DNA from: VAZQ01 sp963816745 | GTDB taxonomy: Bacteria; Pseudomonadota; Alphaproteobacteria; Rhizobiales; Xanthobacteraceae | Direction: 5' to 3' | NCBI GenBank assembly: GCA_963816745.1 | Contig: CAWFLQ010000013.1 | Location: forward strand, 930,001 to 994,000 | DNA length: 64,000 bases | Shown here: positions 48,446 through 57,291 of the stretch, one piece after another | Layout of the letters: each line of letters opens with the position of its first letter | How positions within the stretch are numbered: the stretch's first letter is position 1 | Translations under genes and position numbers: made by a program | Notes under the pieces: model-generated | Database searches by the model: none | The model's input: only the letters and a program-made list of their open reading frames with translations | What the model was told of the DNA's origin: nothing

Positions 48446-49492
48446 CTATTGCGGATTGGGCGCAATCTGCATCGGCGTAGCGCGAGCCGGCGCGCCGGCG
48501 GCCGGCGCCGGTGCAGACGCGGCAGCTGGAGGACGCGGAGCGGCCTGCGACGGCTTGCGCGGCGGCGTCGGTGTCGTGGTATCGGCTGCGCCGGTGGTGT
48601 CGGGTTGCCGTTGCGCCGGCGGTTCCGCGGTCATGATGTTGACCGGCGGAATCGAAGCCGACGACGGAAAATAGAGATTGTTCGGCGTTCTGGTGCTCGC
48701 GACCGGCGCCGGCGGTGGCGCGCTCGGAGGCGGACTGGCTGCGACCGGCCGGCCTTCGGCCGCGGGCCAGTTGGCCATGTGACGCCTGACCTGGGACTCG
48801 AACGCCTGCGCGGCCAGATTCGCGCGAATCCGGCTGGCATCCTGCAGCAGGAAGAAAGCACCGCATTGATCGGGCGTGCAGCTATCGCGCACCGCCAGAA
48901 CATGCGCCACGATGCCGAACCGATCGGTTTCGACTGCACGGCGCAGGGCAGCGATGCCAGGGCTGGTGCCGCCGCCCCGGGCCTGCTCCCTGGCCGAGGC
49001 CAAGAGCGAAAGCTGCGCGGCGACATAGGAGACGGCGGCGGCGGTCGCCTCCGGACTGGCGAAAAGCGCCTTATCGCAGGCGTCCTCGATCGCCTCGCCG
49101 GCAACGGCGTCGAGGCAGGCCAACGCCGAGCCCGGCACGAGCGCGCGGCTCGCCAGTTCGAATGTGCGTACGTCGAGAGCGCGCCGCTCGACGGCGAAAT
49201 CGCGGCGAGCCAATTGGTCGAGCGCCCACCATCCCGTCAACACGACGACGAATACCACGGCGGCGCCTACCAACGGCCCACTTCTGCCGTAGGGACCGCC
49301 GCGGATGGACTCGAGAATGCAGAACGCGATGACAAGGGCGGCAACGACAGCAACGATCCAGCCCGGCAACGACACGGAGCCGGTCAAATCGAAGGCTGTT
49401 GTCCATTCCCCGACACGATCGAGCATGACAGCGATCCACGGCCCCATGGACAGTATGACCCACGGGGGCGGCGGTGACCACCCCTCGATCAA
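48446..49492 (-). CDS. Membrane protein with proline-rich C-terminal tail, unknown function
   Basis: The 348-residue frame has two membrane helices near the N-terminus (LPGWIVAVVAALVIAFCIL; SGPLVGAAVVFVVVLTGWWAL), then a helical domain of about 170 residues with cysteines in ALACLDAVAGEAIEDACDKA and DSCTPDQCGAFFL. The last 100 residues are Pro/Ala-rich (SPPPSAPPPAPVAS; RPPAAASAPAPAAG). The start is uncertain: an internal ATG at 49447 (MGPWIAVMLDRVGEW) is a good alternative. I do not recognise a named family. It is bracketed by hairpin doublets D2 and D3. Confidence 0.7.
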   Translation of the reverse strand: MIEGWSPPPPWVILSMGPWIAVMLDRVGEWTTAFDLTGSVSLPGWIVAVVAALVIAFCILESIRGGPYGRSGPLVGAAVVFVVVLTGWWALDQLARRDFAVERRALDVRTFELASRALVPGSALACLDAVAGEAIEDACDKALFASPEATAAAVSYVAAQLSLLASAREQARGGGTSPGIAALRRAVETDRFGIVAHVLAVRDSCTPDQCGAFFLLQDASRIRANLAAQAFESQVRRHMANWPAAEGRPVAASPPPSAPPPAPVASTRTPNNLYFPSSASIPPVNIMTAEPPAQRQPDTTGAADTTTPTPPRKPSQAAPRPPAAASAPAPAAGAPARATPMQIAPNPQ

Positions 49493-49545
49493 TCTGCGAT
49501 GAAAATGCGATCAGGCTGATGGCATGTCTGCGGCGACAGCCGGCG

Positions 49546-49713
49546 CTAGTGCCCCGAACCCGAAGTTCGCACACACTAGTGCTGCAAGAGCGGTTGCGAA
49601 CTTCGGGTTCAAAAGGGGCACTAGAATCATAGAGTTGCTAGTGTCCCTTTGATTCCGAAGTTCGCACGAGAATGTGCTGCAAGTTCTTGCGAACTTCGGA
49701 ATCGGGACACTAG
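49546..49713 (+). repeat. CTAG hairpin doublet D3
   Basis: Hairpin 1 (49546-49624): outer arms CTAGTGCCCC and GGGGCACTAG, inner 16-base stem GAACCCGAAGTTCGCA, AAAA bulge on the right; its loop contains CTAGTGCTGCAA. Linker at 49625-49637: AATCATAGAGTTG. Hairpin 2 (49638-49713): outer arms CTAGTGTCCC and GGGACACTAG, inner 15-base stem ATTCCGAAGTTCGCA, TTTG bulge on the left. It ends ten bases before the stop of the next minus-strand gene. Confidence 0.9.
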
Positions 49714-49722
49714 CCTACTTCA

Positions 49723-49917
49723 CTACGAATACTCGAGCTGGCTTTCCCTCACGACGCGCTCGAACGCCTCGTTCGCATTTTTGATGCGATATTGATAGTC
49801 GGCCCCGTCAGAGGGAAGCAGTTTCACGACCTGATAGGTGCTGTTGGCGGCCATATGGCCAATCGGGCGGGACGTGAAGTAGACGGACTGACCGATCTGA
49901 AACTTGTGTTCTTTCAA
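49723..49917 (-). CDS. Small hypothetical protein, 64 residues
   Basis: I chose a TTG start at 49917 because CAGGAG lies eight bases upstream and gives MKEHKFQIGQSVYFTSRP; a longer frame reaches 49989. The protein continues NSTYQVVKLLPSDGADYQYR and ends RVVRESQLEYS. It resembles small SH3-like beta proteins of Bradyrhizobium-type genomes that begin KFxIGQxVxF, whose function is unknown. No membrane segment is present. Confidence 0.72.
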   Translation of the reverse strand: MKEHKFQIGQSVYFTSRPIGHMAANSTYQVVKLLPSDGADYQYRIKNANEAFERVVRESQLEYS

Positions 49918-50420
49918 CGCTATTCTCCTGAACTCGAACGACACCGCATCGCTCCCGTTCGAGCGATGCTCCCCCCGATCGCCGCGCAATATAGCAGCGA
50001 AATCGACAATTGCCTCAAAAATTCCACTATTGATTCGAGATTGGTTTCCGCGCCTGAGAAGTCATGGAAAAAATAATATTATCAACATTTTGCAGCTGTA
50101 TATTCGATCGGATTCCCCACTGACCTGCGGCTGTCATGGCCGGCATGCCGCGGACGGGGCGCAGGGCAGCCTTCCGGCGATTTCAGGACGTATTGAGGTA
50201 GCGCGTTCCGCCATGCCGCCGCCGACGCAGGCGGACCACAATGGCGCCGCGTTCGTGACCTACCGGCTCGGATTGGGGGCGATTGCGGTCCCGCGGAACC
50301 GGAACTCGCTTTCGTTTATGGTATCGCATCGACGCGTTTTCTCCGGTGATCGGATCCTGCGTCGTTGGAAGTCGTGGAGTACGTGCTCGGTCCGCACTGG
50401 GCCCGGAGGGGGAGAGCCAC
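49918..50420. other. Gene-free stretch between small-protein genes
   Basis: About 500 bases without a credible gene. An AT-rich patch near 50020-50110 (AAAAAATAATATTATC) is likely to hold promoters. GGAGGGGGAG at about 50405-50414 is the ribosome-binding site of the next gene. Confidence 0.5.
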
Positions 50421-50597
50421 ATGCGTTTCATTTTCGGTCTCATCATCGGCGGCCTGTTAACCGTCGGCGGCGCCTATGTCATCGACTCGATGTCGGGCGC
50501 GACGGCCAAACCGATGGTGAATTGGGACGTCGTCCAGAAGAATCTGGACAACGTGACCGCGCTGGCGCGTGAGGGCTGGAGAAAGATCGCAGGCTAA
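50421..50597 (+). CDS. Small membrane-anchored protein, 58 residues
   Basis: The frame begins MRFIFGLIIGGLLTVGGAYV, a single membrane helix, and ends DVVQKNLDNVTALAREGWRK followed by IAG. A strong GGAGGGGGAG site lies six bases upstream. The layout suggests an inner-membrane anchor with a short helical domain on the periplasmic side. Similar short proteins occur in Bradyrhizobium-like genomes, without known function. Confidence 0.75.
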   Translation: MRFIFGLIIGGLLTVGGAYVIDSMSGATAKPMVNWDVVQKNLDNVTALAREGWRKIAG

Positions 50598-50702
50598 CCG
50601 GTCGCCGCCGGCTGACACAGCGGCAACGAGGGCGCCGCCCTCGCCGCTTCCATGATCAGCACTCGGCTTCGACTACGGCTCGCTGCCGCGGTCGGTGACC
50701 GG

Positions 50703-51653
50703 TCAGGCCCGCACTTCCTGGCGCTGGAAGACGATATAACCGGCGACGAAGAGCAGGATCGCGCCGGCCGCCAGGCCGACGATCTGCGGCCACACCACCA
50801 GCACACTTTGCAGGAGCGGGATCGGCGCATCGGGGATGGCGCCCCGCTCGATCAGCATCAGCCCCAACCCGGCCAGCATCGATTGCTGGGTCGAGCGCAC
50901 CGAGGGATCGAGCACGACCGCCACGACCTCGTTGAACAGGACGCTCGGAGACAATCGCGCGAACGCCTGCTGCGTCTCCAGCACACCCAGGATGTCCCCG
51001 GCATTCGTCACCGCGTTTGCGAGCGCCGGCGCGAACAGCGGCCAGAGTATGGTCACGAACAACCACAGGCCGAGAGAGACGAGCGCGGCCGTGGCAGCCG
51101 ACCGGAACACGATCGAGCACAAGAGCGCGAGCGCGAACCAGAAGCCGGCATAGATGATCGTGACCACCAGCATGACGAGGGCGCGTGCCATTTCCTCGGC
51201 ATTCGGCGGAATACCAAGGCCCAGCAAGCCAAGTCCGATGACCAGCAGCCACAGCAGAATTAGAGCGACCGCCAAGGTGAACAGCCCACCCGCGAATTTT
51301 CCAAACAGCAGGGCATCGCGATAGATCGGCTGCGACAGGATACGCGACAGCGTACGCCGGTTGTGCTCGCCATTCACGGAGTCGAAGCCGAGGCCGATCG
51401 CGATCAAGGGCACGAGAAATGACAGCAAGGCAACCAGCGGCAAGGGAGTGCTGCGGGTGAACAACCGCAGAAACAGGAACGGATCCTCGGCTGTGCTCTC
51501 CTTGATCGGGGCGATGCCGAGGCTCACGACCACGATGGCGCTCGCCGTCACCAAGCCGAGCAGCACCACGACCAGGATGCTGCTGAAGTGATCGGCAATC
51601 TCTTTCAGCGTCACGACCCCGAAGCCGTGCAGGGCAGAGCCTTCACGCTGCAT
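50703..51653 (-). CDS. ABC-2 type transporter permease
   Basis: The 316-residue protein has about six membrane segments, with an N-terminal amphipathic stretch (FGVVTLKEIADHFSS) and a large outside loop between the first two helices. EHNRRTLSRILSQPIYRDALLFGKF is the coupling segment typical of ABC-2 permeases related to NatB. It overlaps the 3' end of the ATPase gene by 11 bases, so expression is coupled. Substrate unknown; export is likely for this class. Confidence 0.88.
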   Translation of the reverse strand: MQREGSALHGFGVVTLKEIADHFSSILVVVLLGLVTASAIVVVSLGIAPIKESTAEDPFLFLRLFTRSTPLPLVALLSFLVPLIAIGLGFDSVNGEHNRRTLSRILSQPIYRDALLFGKFAGGLFTLAVALILLWLLVIGLGLLGLGIPPNAEEMARALVMLVVTIIYAGFWFALALLCSIVFRSAATAALVSLGLWLFVTILWPLFAPALANAVTNAGDILGVLETQQAFARLSPSVLFNEVVAVVLDPSVRSTQQSMLAGLGLMLIERGAIPDAPIPLLQSVLVVWPQIVGLAAGAILLFVAGYIVFQRQEVRA

Positions 51654-52590
51654 GGAGCTCTCCTTCGTGGGTCTGGAAGTAGCGGGTATAGATCGCCTCG
51701 AGGCTCGGCTCTTCGACCGACAGGCGAAGCAACCGCCCGCCGGCTGCTACCACAGCCGCGGCCGCTTCCGGCCGCACGTCGCGATCGGACGTGAGCCGCC
51801 AGCGGTTCGCGCCGGCCGGCTCGACCTGCTGCACGCCCGGCACCGCGGCAAGGCGCTCGGCGAGCCCCTGCCCTTCGGCTTCCACTTCAACGCGGAACCC
51901 GCCGCCGAGGACCTCGCGGCCGAGCTCCTGCACCGTGCCGATGAGCGCAATGTTGCCCCGGTTGAACAAGGCGACGCGGTCGCAGACGCTCTGCACGCGC
52001 TCGAGCAGGTGCGACGACAGCAGCACGCTCACGCCGGCCTGCTTGAGTCCACGGATGATGGCGAGCAGCTCGTGCGTGGCCTGCGGGTCGAGACCGGATG
52101 TCGGCTCGTCGAGGATCGCGATCTGCGCTTCCTTCATCAGGATTTCGGCAAGCCCGAGCCGCTGCCGCATGCCGCGCGAGAAGGTCGCAACACGCTTGTC
52201 CGTGACGTCCAGGAGCCCGACATGCCCGAGCGAGTCGTGAATCCTCTCCTCGCGCTCCTTGCGATCCAGCCCCATCAGCCGCGCGGTGTAACGCAGATTC
52301 TCCGCGGCGCTGAGATTGTCGTAGAAGCCGACCGCATCGGGCAGGTAGCCGACCCGGCGCTTCACCGCGAGCGGCTCACGCACCGGATCATAGCCGAGGA
52401 CGCGGATCTGCCCGTCCGAAATCTCGGTCAGACCGAGCATCATCAGGATCGTCGTGGTCTTGCCGGCGCCGTTCGGACCGAGCAGCCCGAAAATCTCGCC
52501 TTGCGCCACCGAAAACGAAATGCCGTTGACGACCGTCGTTCCGTTGTAGCGCTTGGTGAGGTTTTGCGCCTCGATGACGTTGCCGCTCAT
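51643..52590 (-). CDS. ABC transporter ATP-binding protein
   Basis: The 315-residue ATPase has Walker A GPNGAGKTTTILMML, the Q-loop VGYLPDAVGF, the signature FSRGMRQRLGLAEIL and Walker B IAILDEPTSGLDP, followed by the switch histidine in LLSSHLLERV. The C-terminal 90 residues form a regulatory domain of the CcmA/NatA type. ATG at 52590 overlaps the upstream gene's stop as ATGA. It forms an exporter with the downstream permease; the NEW3 protein upstream is the likely third partner. Confidence 0.92.
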   Translation of the reverse strand: MSGNVIEAQNLTKRYNGTTVVNGISFSVAQGEIFGLLGPNGAGKTTTILMMLGLTEISDGQIRVLGYDPVREPLAVKRRVGYLPDAVGFYDNLSAAENLRYTARLMGLDRKEREERIHDSLGHVGLLDVTDKRVATFSRGMRQRLGLAEILMKEAQIAILDEPTSGLDPQATHELLAIIRGLKQAGVSVLLSSHLLERVQSVCDRVALFNRGNIALIGTVQELGREVLGGGFRVEVEAEGQGLAERLAAVPGVQQVEPAGANRWRLTSDRDVRPEAAAAVVAAGGRLLRLSVEEPSLEAIYTRYFQTHEGELHAA

Positions 52591-53762
52591 CGCCGACCGA
52601 ACCAGACCACGGAGCCGATCATGATCAGCAACGCGCCGCCGATCAGCGCGAGGCCCACGATGCCCCACATGGTGGAGGTGGTGACCGCGACGCGGAACGA
52701 TTGGGACGCGGATTCGCCGCGAGCCGCGGCGCGAACGGTGGTGACGTAATCGCCGGCTACCGCCTTGTCGGACGGCGTGACCAGAGCCTTCACTTCCTTG
52801 GTCTCGTTGGGCGCGATGCGATCGACGGCCTTGGGGTCGAAATTCACCTTCCAGCCCGGCGGCACCGTGCCGGACAATTCGATCTGCTCGGCCGCCGCGG
52901 TTCCGGTATTGGTGAGGATCACCGGGATCGTTTCCTCCTTGCCGGCGGAGGCCTTGGCGCTGAGCACGCCCTCGCGACCGGCAATGTCGATCTTCGGCTG
53001 GCCGGTGATGTCGAGGGCGAGATCGGAGGTCGCGGTGGCGTCATCCGCCGTTACCTTCGCCGCCACCTTGTATTTGCCGGCCGCGACCGTATTCGGCGGC
53101 CGTACCTTGAGCTTGACGTCCTTCGACTGTCCGGCATCGAGCGGGAGCGCATTGAGCTCCTGGCTGCCGTACTGTTCGGTAAAGGTGGCGTCGAAGTTCT
53201 GCGGCGCCGTCGCCGACAAGCTCACCACGACCTTCTTGGGGCTGTCGTTCTTGATGGCGAGCTGGTATTCGAAGGTCGATTTCGAGGTGCCGCGCAACTC
53301 GGGCAACTGCGGCGTGAGCGTGAGCTTGGCCGGCAGATCGGTGGCAAGCGTCACAGCGATCGGAAGCGAGGCGTTGGTCGCCGGCCCCTGCGCATTGATC
53401 GTCAGATTCGTCGTGCCGACCGGCGCGTCCTTGGGAATTTCGAGGCGCAGCTCGAGCGACACGCTGGAGTTCGTCGCGGGCAGCGCCGCGGCCACCGGCT
53501 GGCCGCCACCGATCAGGGTCGCGCTCCAACCGGTCGGAACGCCGGCGACCGACATCGCAAGCCGCTCGGGAGGAAGGCCGTAATTCTGCAGCCTGAGATT
53601 GATCGTCGAGGTCGCTCCCGGACGCAAGGTGACGGCCGGATAGTCGGTCATCAGGAAGTACCCCTTGACCTCGTTCTTGGCCTCTTCCGCCCTTGCTGCG
53701 ACGCAAAAGACGGAAAGGGTCGAAACCGCAGCAGCAAAGAGAGCGATAAGACGATATCGCAT
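52587..53762 (-). CDS. NEW3-domain exported, membrane-anchored protein
   Basis: The 391-residue protein has a signal peptide ending ARAEEAKN, three tandem immunoglobulin-like NEW3-type repeats and a C-terminal helix (TMWGIVGLALIGGALLIMIGS) with a short basic end FGRR. Each repeat has the conserved kind of ending, such as GVPTGWSATLI, TAPQNFDATF and TVPPGWKVNF, with GxT...V.L.V.PP stretches between. Such proteins sit outside the membrane and are encoded with ABC-2 exporters; their role may be substrate hand-over or binding. Start ATG at 53762. Its stop overlaps the ATPase start, making a three-gene operon. Confidence 0.88.
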   Translation of the reverse strand: MRYRLIALFAAAVSTLSVFCVAARAEEAKNEVKGYFLMTDYPAVTLRPGATSTINLRLQNYGLPPERLAMSVAGVPTGWSATLIGGGQPVAAALPATNSSVSLELRLEIPKDAPVGTTNLTINAQGPATNASLPIAVTLATDLPAKLTLTPQLPELRGTSKSTFEYQLAIKNDSPKKVVVSLSATAPQNFDATFTEQYGSQELNALPLDAGQSKDVKLKVRPPNTVAAGKYKVAAKVTADDATATSDLALDITGQPKIDIAGREGVLSAKASAGKEETIPVILTNTGTAAAEQIELSGTVPPGWKVNFDPKAVDRIAPNETKEVKALVTPSDKAVAGDYVTTVRAAARGESASQSFRVAVTTSTMWGIVGLALIGGALLIMIGSVVWFGRR

Positions 53763-53980
53763 GATGACACTCCAGACAGTAAGGCAGGTGATTCCCGCTT
53801 GTTGATTTGAAAACCCCTCCCGGCACCACCGAAAGGATTGGGGTGCTAGCAGATGGGCGTGTATCTCTTTCGTCCTCGCGCCGGAATCAATACACGTCCG
53901 CGACATTTTTTTGGCACAAATGCCGCAGTTGCAAAGACCAAACGCATTGAATGGTTACCGGTCGGGCCGCCCGGGAGGGC

Positions 53981-54655
53981 TCATACCCGCAACACTTTCG
54001 GCCAGTCTACCTCGTCTTCGGCGAGCACCCAAGGCTCCTGGAGCGCCGCCGCCCGCCACTCGGCCCACGCCGGCAGTGCCATGACCGCGGCCATATAGGT
54101 GCGTACCACCGCCGTTACCTCGACGCCGTAGGTGTGGAAGCGAGACACGACGGGTGCGTACATGGCGTCAGCCGCGCCGAAATTACCGAACAGAAAGGCG
54201 CCGCCGGCGCCATAGCGCGTGCGACAATCGGTCCACATGGCCTCGATGCGCCGGACGTTCGACTGCACGTCAGGGGCGAGGTCGCGCCGCATCACCGGCC
54301 GCCACATGTTCATCGGCAAAGCCCGGCGCAGCGGCACGAAGCCCGCATGCATCTCGGCGGCGATGGCACGGGCGTGCGCGCGCGCGACGGGGTCCGACGG
54401 CCAGAGCCGGGCGTCGGGAAACTTCTCGGCGAGATATTCCAGGATCGCGAGCGACTCCCAGACCTGAACCTTGCCGTCCACCAGCGCCGGCACCTTGCCG
54501 GTGCCCGAGATCCGCGTCACCCGCTCCTTGAAGTCCTCGGCGTCGAGCGAAATTACCTCCTCGTCGAAAGCGATGCCCGCGACCTTCATGGCGATCCACG
54601 GCCGGAACGACCACGACGAATAGTTCTTGTTGCCGATGATGAGTTGAAGCGCCAT
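53981..54655 (-). CDS. Glutathione S-transferase family protein
   Basis: The 224-residue protein has the N-terminal thioredoxin-like domain with LIIGNKNYSSWSFRPWIA, where the Ser residues near position 13 would contact glutathione, then GTGKVPALVDGKVQVWESLA, containing the conserved cis-Pro and the glutathione-binding ES motif. The C-terminal helical domain follows (FPDARLWPSDPVARAHAR). It is intact, with ATG at 54655. A rhodanese gene ends 15 bases upstream, so co-transcription is likely. Substrate unknown. Confidence 0.9.
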   Translation of the reverse strand: MALQLIIGNKNYSSWSFRPWIAMKVAGIAFDEEVISLDAEDFKERVTRISGTGKVPALVDGKVQVWESLAILEYLAEKFPDARLWPSDPVARAHARAIAAEMHAGFVPLRRALPMNMWRPVMRRDLAPDVQSNVRRIEAMWTDCRTRYGAGGAFLFGNFGAADAMYAPVVSRFHTYGVEVTAVVRTYMAAVMALPAWAEWRAAALQEPWVLAEDEVDWPKVLRV

Positions 54656-54670
54656 CCGCTATCCTCGTTC

Positions 54671-55084
54671 TCACGTCTTCTGCTTTTCGGCCGGCGTCGC
54701 CAGCGGACCGCCGGCGACCTTCCAGGCGCCGAAGCCACCAGCGATGTGGGCAACCGGCGCAAGGCCCATCTGTTGCGCGGTCGCCGTCGCCAGCGCCGAG
54801 CGCTGGCCGGCCGCGCAGAAGAACACGAAACGCTTGTCCTGCGCGAATACCGCCTTGTGATATTTGCTGTCCGGATCGATCCAGAATTCGAGCATGCCGC
54901 GCGGGCAATGGAACGCGCCCGGAATGCGGCCCTCGCGGTCGAGCTCGCGAATATCGCGCAGGTCGACGAATACGACATCGTCGCGGCCGTGCAGCGCGAC
55001 AGCCGCCTCGGCGGACAACGTCTCGATCTCGCGCTCGGCCGCCGCGACCAGCGCATGGACATGGGTCGTGATGTTTTGCGGCAT
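54671..55084 (-). CDS. Rhodanese-like sulfurtransferase
   Basis: The 137-residue single-domain protein has DDVVFVDLRDIRELDREGRI, the stretch IPGAFHCPRGMLEFW, and the active-site loop FFCAAGQRSALA, in which Cys carries persulfide. Next comes GGFGAWKVAGGPL, the usual end. ATG at 55084 begins MPQNITTHVHAL. It is cytoplasmic and lies 15 bases before the GST gene, so both may act in thiol or sulfur metabolism. Confidence 0.9.
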   Translation of the reverse strand: MPQNITTHVHALVAAAEREIETLSAEAAVALHGRDDVVFVDLRDIRELDREGRIPGAFHCPRGMLEFWIDPDSKYHKAVFAQDKRFVFFCAAGQRSALATATAQQMGLAPVAHIAGGFGAWKVAGGPLATPAEKQKT

Positions 55085-55197
55085 CGCTCTCGTTTCCGGG
55101 CTGACGATGCGATGGTGGGCAGAGCGGAGAGGCGCGGTCAAGCCCGTCAACGCGCCCGAAGCCGAGGCGCACGTCTTGCGAACGGCTCGCCGGTCGC

Positions 55198-55345
55198 CAC
55201 TTCAATCGCGGCCAGCGCGCGTTTTTCTTCGCGCTCGGCTATCTCGGCTGGTTCATCGGCCCTGTCGTCTTCATGCTGACGACAGCGCTGGTGCTGGTGA
55301 CCATGTGGCGACGGCAATTCAGCTCGGACGCGTTCGGCGCCGTGA
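55198..55345 (+). pseudogene. Relic of a DUF599 membrane protein (C-terminus only)
   Basis: One frame reads HFNRGQRAFFFALGYLGW, then FIGPVVFMLTTALVLVTMWR and RQFSSDAFGAV. This resembles the last transmembrane helix and end of DUF599 proteins. The N-terminal part would overlap the rhodanese gene and is absent, so only a tail survives. It is on the strand opposite to its neighbours. Confidence 0.6.
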
Positions 55346-55386
55346 CCAGCAAGACAGAAGCTCCGCCACCCAAAAACCGCGCGAGC

Positions 55387-55557
55387 TCAGGTAATTCCCA
55401 TCACCACGGCCGCCGCCGCCACCATCAGAATGGCAGTGGCCGCCGTCAGCACCGTAATCGTGGTCGCAAACCAGCCCCGCACGCGGTCACGGCGGGCGCG
55501 AAAGGCCACTGCCCGCGGAAATGCCGCGGGCACGGCCGGTCGTATATCGACCGACAT
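55387..55557 (-). CDS. Small single-helix membrane protein, 56 residues
   Basis: The frame starts at ATG 55557 behind GGGGAGGAG and reads MSVDIRPAVPAAFPRAVAFR, then a basic stretch RARRDRVRG, and a membrane helix TTITVLTAATAILMVAAAAV ending MGIT. The positive charges before the helix place the N-terminus in the cytoplasm. The strong ribosome-binding site supports real translation. I do not recognise a family. Confidence 0.7.
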   Translation of the reverse strand: MSVDIRPAVPAAFPRAVAFRARRDRVRGWFATTITVLTAATAILMVAAAAVVMGIT

Positions 55558-55731
55558 CGAATTAGCTCCTCCCCAAGAGCGTCACGAATCAACTCGATGA
55601 GACGAAGATACCGGTGCACTAAGACACAGTGACAAACTTTCTGCACACGGCTCGCTAATTTTTGCCGTAATTGATGGACGATCCGTTAATCGGCGACTTA
55701 CGCAGAGTGAGTCGTTGACAGTGGTAAATTT

Positions 55732-56538
55732 TCAACGGCCGCGAGTCGGAGCCGGAAACAGCTCAGAGCTTTTTCCCGTAAGCCAATAGGCAAACAGGCC
55801 GACCCATTCGCGCACCGCGACATCAGTCCGCCGCAGGCCCTCGCTCATGGTCGGAAACGGGCGCAGAGCGTCCTCGGGTCCGCTGGTGCGCCAATCGACC
55901 GGATAAGCCTCGACGGCAAACCCCGCCTTCCGGAAGATTCCGATCGCCCGCGGCATATGGTAGGCGGACGTCACCAACAGCCAGCGCTCGCCGGGTTTCG
56001 GCTGGGCGAGCTCCTTGGAGAAGACTGCATTCTCGACCGTGTTGCGCGAGCGATCCTCGAGTACGACCCGGGCGCGCGGAATGCCGAAGCCTTCGAACAC
56101 GCGCATGGCAAATTCGGCCTCGGCGCCCTCCTCGAAGATCAGCGCGCCGCTACCGCCGGTGAACAGGACACGGGCATCGGGATAACGTAGCGCCAGCTCG
56201 GCTCCGACGGTCAGCCGCTCCGCCCCCTCGTTGAGCGCCACCTCGTTGCGCCCCGCCGACACGTGCGGAGAGAGCGAGCCCCCGAGCACGACGATGCCGG
56301 CCGGCGGTCCGCCCGCCGCGTTCCAGGGCGGGAAACGCTGCTCCAACGGGATGATGAGCGCATTGCCGACCGGCGAGAGGCCGAGGATCGCGAGAATGAC
56401 GAGGCTCGCGACCACGAGCCACCGGCCCGCGCGCCCAAAGCGCGTCGGCCACAGCAGCAGGCCGAGGATGCCGATCGAGATGACGAAATTGGAGGGGATC
56501 GCGAAGAAGCCGAGCACCTTGGAGACGACGAAGAACAT
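55732..56538 (-). CDS. YdcF/DUF218 family membrane protein
   Basis: The 268-residue protein has two N-terminal membrane helices (FVISIGILGLLLWP; LVVASLVILAILGLSP) and a DUF218 domain outside: PAGIVVLGGSLSPHVSAG, LRYPDARVLFTGGSG, VVLEDRSRNTVENAVFSKEL and LLVTSAYHMPRAIGIFRKAG. This matches the YdcF/ElyC/SanA class, which is implicated in envelope polysaccharide or peptidoglycan processes. The exact reaction is not known. The start ATG at 56538 precedes MFFVVSKVLGFFA. An RraA-like gene lies 27 bases upstream on the same strand. Confidence 0.9.
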   Translation of the reverse strand: MFFVVSKVLGFFAIPSNFVISIGILGLLLWPTRFGRAGRWLVVASLVILAILGLSPVGNALIIPLEQRFPPWNAAGGPPAGIVVLGGSLSPHVSAGRNEVALNEGAERLTVGAELALRYPDARVLFTGGSGALIFEEGAEAEFAMRVFEGFGIPRARVVLEDRSRNTVENAVFSKELAQPKPGERWLLVTSAYHMPRAIGIFRKAGFAVEAYPVDWRTSGPEDALRPFPTMSEGLRRTDVAVREWVGLFAYWLTGKSSELFPAPTRGR

Positions 56539-56565
56539 GCGCGCAACCCCGGATGCGTCGATCGG

Positions 56566-57261
56566 TTACTTCTTCTTCCACGCTTCGTAGCGCGCCTTCG
56601 TCTCGTCGTTCATGGGGTAGAGGCCGGGAAGCTTGGCGCCGCGCTCGACCTCGCTCACGATCCAGGTCTCCATGCGCTCGTGCTCGGCGCCCTCCTCGGC
56701 GACGAAGCCCACGAGATTCTGCGGGATCACCACAGCGCCATCGTCGTCGCAGACGATGACGTCATCGGGAAAGATCGCGCAGCCGCCGCAGGCGATGGGC
56801 TCCTGCCAGCCCACGAACGTGAGGCCGTTGACCGAAGCCGGCGCCGCCGTGCCCGCGCACCAGACCGGCAGCTTCGATGCGAGCACGCCGGCCTTGTCGC
56901 GGATGACGCCGTCGGTCACGAGCGCGGTGACGTTGCGCTTCATCATGCGCATCGTGAGGATATCGCCGAAGATGCCGGCCGAGCTGACCCCCATGGCGTC
57001 GGCGACGGCGATGCAGCCTTCCGGCATCGCCTCGATGGCGCCACGCGTCGAGATCGGCTTCGACCAGCTTTCGGGCGTGGCGAGGTCCTCGCGCACCGGC
57101 ACGAAGCGCAGCGTGAAGGCCGGCCCCACCAGCCGCTTGCCGCCGGGAACGAGCGGCTGCGGCCCGTCCATCCAGCAGCGCCGGATGCCTTTCTTCAGGA
57201 GGATCGTGGTGATGGTGGCGGTGGTGATCTCGCGCAGCGTGTCGTACAGGGCCGCACTCAT
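56566..57261 (-). CDS. RraA-family protein (HMG/CHA-aldolase-like)
   Basis: The 231-residue protein has the RraA fold: ATITTILLKKGIRRCWMDG, GPAFTLRFVPVREDL, GCIAVADAMGVSSAGIFGDI, then the signature ALVTDGVIRDKAGVLASKLP, with the Arg-Asp pair used for substrate and metal, and the closing DDVIVCDDDGAVVIPQNL. Longer RraA proteins like this include 4-hydroxy-4-methyl-2-oxoglutarate aldolases of aromatic-compound degradation; the true RraA regulators are shorter. I cannot decide the substrate. ATG at 57261. Confidence 0.85.
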   Translation of the reverse strand: MSAALYDTLREITTATITTILLKKGIRRCWMDGPQPLVPGGKRLVGPAFTLRFVPVREDLATPESWSKPISTRGAIEAMPEGCIAVADAMGVSSAGIFGDILTMRMMKRNVTALVTDGVIRDKAGVLASKLPVWCAGTAAPASVNGLTFVGWQEPIACGGCAIFPDDVIVCDDDGAVVIPQNLVGFVAEEGAEHERMETWIVSEVERGAKLPGLYPMNDETKARYEAWKKK

Positions 57262-57291
57262 GAGATGACTCTCCGATCTTCGTAGTGAGTA

